From Bacteroidetes bacterium HGW-Bacteroidetes-5 (GTDB lineage: Bacteria > Bacteroidota > Bacteroidia > Bacteroidales > UBA932), in contig PHDC01000001.1 in the NCBI GenBank assembly GCA_002842515.1, positions 1,860,001-1,924,000 on the forward strand: a DNA stretch of 64,000 nt, in the 5' to 3' direction. A program made the translations under genes and the position numbers. The notes under the pieces were generated by a model that saw only the letters and a list, made by a program, of their open reading frames with translations, was not told the origin of the DNA and did not search any database. Positions 57,693-64,000 of this stretch are shown piece after piece; within the stretch, counting starts at the first letter, position 1; each line of letters opens with the position of its first letter.

Positions 57693-59366
57693 ATGAGTAG
57701 AAAGATAGTTTTGTTGATGCTCCTGGCTGGGCTCTTTTTTAGTTTTAACTGGGCGAGTGGCCAGAATCCGGAGCCTCATTTATTGAAGGGATTTGTAGAT
57801 GATGCAATTCAAAAAGGTTATGCGGCAAGTGTAAGAATCTGCGTTTATGATACCGTAAGGAAAATGAATATCCCATCCTATTTCAGCGGAGTTGTGGTGA
57901 GCAAGGAGGGGCATATTCTCACAGTTGCCCACGGAGTACAGGCCGGTAAAAAATATGTAGCGATTTTCCCCGACGGTAAAGAGGTGCAAACAGTAACTCT
58001 TGGCAGGATGGCTTTGAAAGACTCAAATAGCAGGGAGAGGCACGATTTGGCTATGCTCAAAATAGATGAGCCCGGAGAGTGGCCGGTTGCTCAGATGGGA
58101 TGGTCCTCATCGTTAAAAGTTAATATGCCCTGCATCAGTATCTCATACCCCGCGCTGTTGAACCGCACTCTCCCTACAGTGAGATTCGGGAGGATATTAA
58201 GAGTCTCCAACAGAGAGGGTTTTGTGCACTCTACCTGTAAAATGGAGCCGGGCGACTCCGGCGGGCCGCTCTTTGACTATATGGGAAGAGTAATTGCGCT
58301 ACACAGCAGCTGCGGGAGGCACGAAGATGAAAATTTTGAGGTTCCGATAGACTCATTTCGAAAGTATTGGAGCGTGTTAAACACTCCCGAGGATTACAAA
58401 TCGATTCCTGAACAGGTTGATGAAATAGGGGTAGATCCATTTTCCGAGGGTATAATTTCACTCTCGTATCTGGAAAATCTAAATCAATCGGTTCCACAAC
58501 CAAGCCAAGAGCAGGCCGGCTCGAGTGTCAAAGTGACAAGTCTTGTAAAAGAGAAGCAGGTAAACACTCTGGGTACTCTTTTCCATATAAATTCAAAAAA
58601 CTATGTTGTAAGTAAAAACTCACTGGTTGGTGCAGATGCAAAAATAATATCGGGTGATAATATGATCCTAACCGACATTGTGCATAAAGACGCTGCAAAT
58701 GATTTAGTTATTCTGCAACTAAAAGGTGAGTTACCCGGCGGATTGACCCCGAATCATTTAACGGCTGTGCCGGACAGTATGGAGATAAACTCCTTAGGAA
58801 AATTAATGATATCTCCTTTACCCCAAGGTAAAAAGGTGAGCATAGTGAGTATAAGTCATCTTACTCTCCCCAGACGACTAAGTGCCGGCTATTTTGGTGC
58901 ATCTGCCCAATTCCGCAACGAGAAGATAATCCTAAACAGAGTTGCACCCAAAAGCCCTGCAGATTCGGTAAGATTAAAAATTGGAGACCAAATTACAGGC
59001 ATCAACGGCAGGCCAATAAGCCGCCCCGAGGAGTTCGGGGGAGAGCTCTCCAAATACAACCCGGGAGACAGCATCAGCGTTGAGTGTGTTCGTGCAGATA
59101 GTATCTTCACTGCAAAGCTCTTGCTAACCTTAAGGCCGGTTGGAACCCACGCTGCCGAGAGATTTGACGGGGGAAAAAGCGTAAGAGTGGATGGATTCAA
59201 AAAGCTCTTTGCTCACGATGCCAATATAAAATCGGATGAGTGCGGCGGCCCGGTGTTTGATGCAGAGGGCAATTTCTACGGAATAAACATAGCCCGTTTT
59301 AGCCGCACCACCACCCTGGCAATCCCGGCCGATGTAATTAGGAAGACACTTTCGTTTTTATTTTAA
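57693..59366 (+). CDS. Exported trypsin-like/HtrA-type serine protease with PDZ and second degenerate protease region
   Basis: ILTVAHGV (His), RHDLAMLKI (Asp), MEPGDSGGPLFD (Ser); PDZ VAPKSPADSVRLKIGDQITGINGRPI; C-terminal DECGGPVFDAEGNFYGINIAR. Confidence 0.85.
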   Translation: MSRKIVLLMLLAGLFFSFNWASGQNPEPHLLKGFVDDAIQKGYAASVRICVYDTVRKMNIPSYFSGVVVSKEGHILTVAHGVQAGKKYVAIFPDGKEVQTVTLGRMALKDSNSRERHDLAMLKIDEPGEWPVAQMGWSSSLKVNMPCISISYPALLNRTLPTVRFGRILRVSNREGFVHSTCKMEPGDSGGPLFDYMGRVIALHSSCGRHEDENFEVPIDSFRKYWSVLNTPEDYKSIPEQVDEIGVDPFSEGIISLSYLENLNQSVPQPSQEQAGSSVKVTSLVKEKQVNTLGTLFHINSKNYVVSKNSLVGADAKIISGDNMILTDIVHKDAANDLVILQLKGELPGGLTPNHLTAVPDSMEINSLGKLMISPLPQGKKVSIVSISHLTLPRRLSAGYFGASAQFRNEKIILNRVAPKSPADSVRLKIGDQITGINGRPISRPEEFGGELSKYNPGDSISVECVRADSIFTAKLLLTLRPVGTHAAERFDGGKSVRVDGFKKLFAHDANIKSDECGGPVFDAEGNFYGINIARFSRTTTLAIPADVIRKTLSFLF

Positions 59367-59425
59367 CGGTAAATACCCATTTTCCCGCAGTTCGGTGTCT
59401 AATCTATAACAATGAAAATAATTGT

Positions 59426-59433
59426 TACTTTTG
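59426..59433 (+). promoter_or_regulatory. Putative -7 box (TACTTTTG) 4 nt before sigma ATG
   Basis: TAnnTTTG match directly before ATG at 59438. Confidence 0.45.
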
Positions 59434-59437
59434 GACG

Positions 59438-59986
59438 ATGATTTTTTCTGAAGCAGACATTCCTCTTCTTGCTAAAGGAGACAAGAAGGCATTCCTGTGT
59501 TTATATGAGAGTTTCTTTGTTTCACTCTGTTCATTTATACGGAGCTATGGACTATCTGACGATGAGTCAAAGGATATTGTTCAGGAGCTCTTTTGCAATC
59601 TTTATAAGTCTAAGCTACCCACTAATATAACTGCTTTTAAATCATATATATATAATGCAGTCAGGAATCGGGCATTAAATTTTATAAGGGATGAGAGAAG
59701 AAGACGAAACCACGAAGGGGCCTTCTCCATCCTGCTCGACGAGTCTGTACTGTTTGATAAAATTGTTGAGAATGAGCTTTACAACGAGGTCAGACGGTTA
59801 TTGTGTGAGATGCCGCCACAATGCAAAAATATTTTTACGCGGGTTCTCAATGGCGATACATCAGAAAAAATTGCTGCAGATTTAGATCTCTCGGTTGAAA
59901 CTGTTAAGACCCAACGAAAAAAGGCAAAGAGGCTCATCAGAGAGCGATACTCTCCTATCTACAGATCTTTCCTCCCATTTTTATAG
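59438..59986 (+). CDS. ECF RNA polymerase sigma factor (subtype A)
   Basis: DIVQELFCNLYKSK; IAADLDLSVETVKTQRKKAKRLIRERY. Confidence 0.92.
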   Translation: MIFSEADIPLLAKGDKKAFLCLYESFFVSLCSFIRSYGLSDDESKDIVQELFCNLYKSKLPTNITAFKSYIYNAVRNRALNFIRDERRRRNHEGAFSILLDESVLFDKIVENELYNEVRRLLCEMPPQCKNIFTRVLNGDTSEKIAADLDLSVETVKTQRKKAKRLIRERYSPIYRSFLPFL

Positions 59987-60030
59987 AGTACCCACTTTTT
60001 CTGCGACAGGTGTCTTAAAAGAAAAAGGGG

Positions 60031-61266
60031 ATGTCTAACAAATCTTCAAACATTAATAAAATAGGAAACGATACAGATACCAACTCTTTGGGATCTCCAT
60101 TCCGGATTTCGGAGCTTATTCTTAAATTCATAAAGGGAGAGATTAGCAAAGAGGAGGAGAGCCTGCTCAATAAGTGGATAGAGGGGTCAGAAAAAAACAA
60201 GGAGCTATTCAAGAATTGTGTAGAAAACTCAGCGAACCCTCAATTTATTGAGAGTTATTTCGCCGATCTCGAGTTTATGCCATACTACAGGGAGTGTTGT
60301 GAATTAATTGATTCAGATAATAGGAGTCGGAGAGATAGAGTGGCTAGAGGTATTCTGCCTGCGCTACTCAAAATTGCAGCTGTACTGTTGATCCCACTGC
60401 TGGTATCTGCAATCTTTATAATCAATGGGGGTAAAAATGAGCTTCTATCTTCAAAAGATACCATTTTGCCGGGAAGCTCATCTGCAGTTTTGGTGCTTGC
60501 AGATGGGGAGCAGGTGATGCTGGGTAAAGAGGTGAAGGGGCTTGCCAGAAAGCCGGAAAACATTGTTATCGAAAATGATACAATAAAATATACAAAATCT
60601 GCAAAAAGAGAGAGAGAGTATAACACCATTATTGTTCCCAGGGGAGGAGAGTATGTTATACAACTTTCGGATGGAACAAAGGTCTGGCTTAATGCCGAGA
60701 GTGAACTCAGGTATCCTGTTTCGTTTGGTGATGGGGAGAGAGGAGTCTATCTCACGGGAGAGGCCTATTTTCAGGTGGAGAGAAATGAATCACACCCTTT
60801 TACAGTTACGTCGGGAGACCACCGGATAACGGTACTGGGGACGGAGTTTTGTGTGAGAGCCTATAAAGATGAGAGCAGAATACTAACGACTCTGGAAAAG
60901 GGGAGAGTCTCTGTAAATTCCGGGATGGAGAGCGTGCAGCTTATTCCCGGAGAACAATCAAGTGTAGAGGGGAGTCTAATAAAAGTAGAGAGTGTAGATA
61001 CTCAAATCTACACCGCCTGGCGAAACAAAAAATATATATTTCAGGAGCAGTCTCTTGGAGAGATTCTTAACACGCTCTCCAGATGGTACGATATGCGTGT
61101 AAGCTTTGATGAGGATGAGTTTAAAAACTACAGATTTACAGGAGAGCTTATGAAATATTCAAGCATAAACGATTTCCTCAAAAAACTTGAAGAGCTTGAA
61201 AAGGTTAGCTTCAAGATAGATGGCAGGGTCGTAAATGTCACGCATTACCGGTCTAATTCGCTATAA
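60031..61266 (+). CDS. FecR-family anti-sigma factor (subtype A)
   Basis: VPRGGEYVIQLSDGTKVWLNAESELRYP, VYLTGEAYFQVERN, ITVLGTEFCVRAY. Confidence 0.93.
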   Translation: MSNKSSNINKIGNDTDTNSLGSPFRISELILKFIKGEISKEEESLLNKWIEGSEKNKELFKNCVENSANPQFIESYFADLEFMPYYRECCELIDSDNRSRRDRVARGILPALLKIAAVLLIPLLVSAIFIINGGKNELLSSKDTILPGSSSAVLVLADGEQVMLGKEVKGLARKPENIVIENDTIKYTKSAKREREYNTIIVPRGGEYVIQLSDGTKVWLNAESELRYPVSFGDGERGVYLTGEAYFQVERNESHPFTVTSGDHRITVLGTEFCVRAYKDESRILTTLEKGRVSVNSGMESVQLIPGEQSSVEGSLIKVESVDTQIYTAWRNKKYIFQEQSLGEILNTLSRWYDMRVSFDEDEFKNYRFTGELMKYSSINDFLKKLEELEKVSFKIDGRVVNVTHYRSNSL

Positions 61267-61285
61267 TATTTAACCAATTTTATTT

Positions 61286-64000
61286 ATGAAAAACAATAAA
61301 CATTACTGTTTACTAGTACTGCTGCTGTTGTTGCCATTGCAAAGCCTTCTTTTTGCACAGGGAAAATACAGTGTTGATGTTCGTAAAGAGAGTCTTAAGA
61401 GTGTCCTCACTAAGATCCAGATCCAGGGGGCTTTGAAATTTCTTTACTCAAACGATGACGTGAATCCGATAAATGTAGAGAGTGTGAGCATTAAAAATGC
61501 AGACATCAAAGATGTACTCAATCTTGTACTTAAAGGAAGCGGGCTAACTTTCCAGATTGGAGATGACAATATCATCTACATTAAGAGGGTTAAGATGGAT
61601 CCTGATAAAAAACAGGAGAAAAAAAGCATTAAGATCAAAGGGGTTGTGGTAGATTCAAAAAAACTGCCGCTCCCCGGTGTATCTGTAGTGTTAAAGGGAA
61701 CAACCAGGGGAGTTGCAACAGATACCGATGGAAAATTTGAGCTAAATTCAGACCAACCGGAAAACAGCATATTGCTTTTTTCATTCATAGGGATGAAGAA
61801 GAGAGAGGTGATCTATAAAGGAGAGACAACTCTTCTTGTAGTACTTGAAGATGATGCTCTTGCCCTCAACGAGCTGGTTGTGAATGGTATTGTTACCAGA
61901 AAAAAAGAGAGCTTTACCGGGTCATCCACAACCTTCAATGTAGAAGATTTGAAGATGATAGGTAACCAGAATATTCTGATGAGTTTAAAGACTCTTGACC
62001 CATCATTTGCAATTATCGAAAACAATGAATTTGGCTCAGACCCTAACAGGTTGCCCGATATCGAGATTCGCGGTAAAAGCAGTGTTATTGGACTCACAGA
62101 GTTATACGGTACAGATCCTAACCAGCCACTCTTTATTCTCGATGGTTTCGAATCTACCCTATCCGTAATCAGCGATCTTAGTATGGACCGTGTTCAAAGT
62201 ATCACAATTCTTAAAGATGCTGCAGCAACTGCTATCTACGGATCTAAGGCAGCAAACGGAGTGGTTGTTGTAGAGACAAAGAGACCGGAGTCCGGCAGGT
62301 TGAAAATCAACTATAACGGAAACCTCTCATTCAACTTTGCAGATCTTACAGATTATAATCTTATGAACTCATACGAAAAGCTTGTATATGAAAGGCTTTC
62401 GGGCTACTATGGAACTATAGATGCTCAGGGCAATATTGTGAACGAGGTAAACGAGATCAACTACTTTAACAGAATGAAAGAGGTGAGCAGAGGGGTAGAT
62501 ACCTACTGGATGAACGAGCCACTCCGTTTCGCCACGACTCATAAACACACTCTGTTTGTAGAGGGTGGCGACCAACATATGCGTTACGGTATTGGTACCA
62601 GCTACGGAAAAACAGAGGGTGTAATGAAAGAGTCAGACAGAGAGGTTATTAATGAAAACATTAGACTTATTTACAGAAAAGGTAAACTCTCTTTTACAAA
62701 TACCCTAAATATTGACTACTCACTGGCAAACCGGGAAAGTATACCTTTTTCAAAATTTTCAAGGGCAAATCCCTATTTCAGAAAGTACAACGAAGATGGA
62801 GTCCCGATTATGCAGTTAGACAAGTTTCAGTATATGGATATCAATACACTAAGCATAATTACTTCCAATTTCTATAATCCACTTTACGACTTTGAAAACA
62901 ACAACTTCGATAAAACTTCGACTTTCGGGTTTACTAACAATTTTGAACTTGAGTGGAGTATTAAAGAAGATCTTCGGGTAAGAAGCCGAATAGGACTTGG
63001 TAAAACAGAGTCCAAATCGGAGATATTTCTATCTCCTTTTAACTCTTCGTTTGTTGGAAGTGAGCAACTAAAGAAGGGTACATATTCGGAGTCGGGAACA
63101 AGCAAACTGAATTATGACGGAGATGTTAGCATTACTTATGGAACTCTTATCAATCAGTCTCATATGGTAAATGCCGTTGCAGGATTGAGATTCAGCGAGA
63201 ACTCAGCGGTATATAGCAAATATGATGTTCAGGGGTTTATAGATGACGAATTCTGTAATCCTGCATTTGCAATAGGTTATCCGGAGGGGAAGAAATCGGA
63301 GTATTCGGAGTCTAAAAGGAGAGCATTAAGTTACTATATGAATGCAGGATACTCGTATGAGAGCAGATATCTGCTGGATGCAAACTTTCGCATTGACGGC
63401 TCATCGGTTTTTGGAACAGAGAGAAAGTTCTCTAAGACCTGGTCTGTGGGACTTGGATGGAATCTTCACAATGAGAAATTTTTCAAAGAGATATTTAATG
63501 TAAATATTTTTAAACTGAGAGCCTCTATAGGTAACCCCGGAAATCAGAATTTTGATGATTATATCTCAATGAGAATATACAGTTATAACAATCATAACAG
63601 TAATCCATTCGGGGTAAGCACAATAATCAGTAATCTTGGGAATAAAGATCTTGAGTGGCAAAAGACACTGGACTCTAATATTGGTTTTGACCTTGTTACA
63701 AATAACAATAAACTTAGGGTAAATTTCGACTACTTTTACAAAAAGACCGACCCTCTGCTTGTGTTCATAGGTGTTCCATCATCTCTTGGTACAGTAAGTA
63801 TTCCAAAGAATCTTGGTGAGCAGTTAACTAAGGGGCTCACCCTCTCTATTAGCTACAATGTTATTAAAAACAAGAACTTCAGCTGGCTTGCAAACCTCAA
63901 TTTACGCCATTTGAACTCAAAATATGCAAATATCGATCAGTCGATGGATATCTTCAATAAAACAAACAGAAGCAGAAATCTTATAAGATATTATAACGGG
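61286..64000 (+). CDS. SusC/RagA TonB-dependent transporter with STN domain (subtype A), 3' truncated by window end
   Basis: Open frame from ATG 61286 to window end (absent from ORF track because no stop); STN YSVDVRKESLKSVLTKIQIQGALKFLYSNDD; NELVVNGIVTRKKESFTGSSTTF; TAIYGSKAANGVVVVETK. Confidence 0.93.
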   Translation, partial: MKNNKHYCLLVLLLLLPLQSLLFAQGKYSVDVRKESLKSVLTKIQIQGALKFLYSNDDVNPINVESVSIKNADIKDVLNLVLKGSGLTFQIGDDNIIYIKRVKMDPDKKQEKKSIKIKGVVVDSKKLPLPGVSVVLKGTTRGVATDTDGKFELNSDQPENSILLFSFIGMKKREVIYKGETTLLVVLEDDALALNELVVNGIVTRKKESFTGSSTTFNVEDLKMIGNQNILMSLKTLDPSFAIIENNEFGSDPNRLPDIEIRGKSSVIGLTELYGTDPNQPLFILDGFESTLSVISDLSMDRVQSITILKDAAATAIYGSKAANGVVVVETKRPESGRLKINYNGNLSFNFADLTDYNLMNSYEKLVYERLSGYYGTIDAQGNIVNEVNEINYFNRMKEVSRGVDTYWMNEPLRFATTHKHTLFVEGGDQHMRYGIGTSYGKTEGVMKESDREVINENIRLIYRKGKLSFTNTLNIDYSLANRESIPFSKFSRANPYFRKYNEDGVPIMQLDKFQYMDINTLSIITSNFYNPLYDFENNNFDKTSTFGFTNNFELEWSIKEDLRVRSRIGLGKTESKSEIFLSPFNSSFVGSEQLKKGTYSESGTSKLNYDGDVSITYGTLINQSHMVNAVAGLRFSENSAVYSKYDVQGFIDDEFCNPAFAIGYPEGKKSEYSESKRRALSYYMNAGYSYESRYLLDANFRIDGSSVFGTERKFSKTWSVGLGWNLHNEKFFKEIFNVNIFKLRASIGNPGNQNFDDYISMRIYSYNNHNSNPFGVSTIISNLGNKDLEWQKTLDSNIGFDLVTNNNKLRVNFDYFYKKTDPLLVFIGVPSSLGTVSIPKNLGEQLTKGLTLSISYNVIKNKNFSWLANLNLRHLNSKYANIDQSMDIFNKTNRSRNLIRYYNG

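Noticed and set aside
1-64000. tRNA/rRNA genes, prophage or integrative-element genes
   Set aside because: No tRNA-like or rRNA-like sequence, integrase, transposase or phage structural motif noticed; a tRNAscan/Infernal run would be decisive.

Overview
The window reads as a Bacteroidetes (Bacteroidales-like) chromosomal segment. The taxon is inferred from SusC/SusD pairs, FecR/ECF-sigma modules and TAnnTTTG -7 promoter boxes. (1) About 1.2-19.7 kb, minus strand: a polysaccharide utilization locus with SusC/SusD, a fasciclin lipoprotein, heparinase II/III, two GH20 enzymes, a divergent GH18-like protein, a SASA esterase, a NagP-like transporter, nagA, nagB, a kdgK-like kinase, an SDR mannonate oxidoreductase and uxuA. 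A divergent XylR-type AraC regulator sits upstream. The inventory suggests a polymer of GlcNAc plus uronic acid. (2) 21-27 kb: exported C26 peptidase, Mpv17-like membrane protein, ECF sigma factor, cutC, and a large transglutaminase-like protein. (3) 27-64 kb: FecR/STN-SusC modules carrying thioredoxin-fold proteins but no CAZymes that I recognise. Between two of them lies a small cassette: an 8-Cys exported peptide, a 6-bladed beta-propeller lipoprotein, an anchored CxxC protein and a small exported protein. The most interesting signals are that Cys-rich peptide cassette; a sigma/FecR pair apparently split by cutC and the transglutaminase; A-B-B-A ordering of two sigma/FecR/SusC subtypes; inverted repeats immediately upstream of both B-type susC genes; a VCBS-propeller/TlpA fusion; the divergent GH18-like protein; and several nested non-coding repeats. 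I saw no tRNA, rRNA, CRISPR array or transposase. All family calls come from reading motifs by eye; no database search was run.
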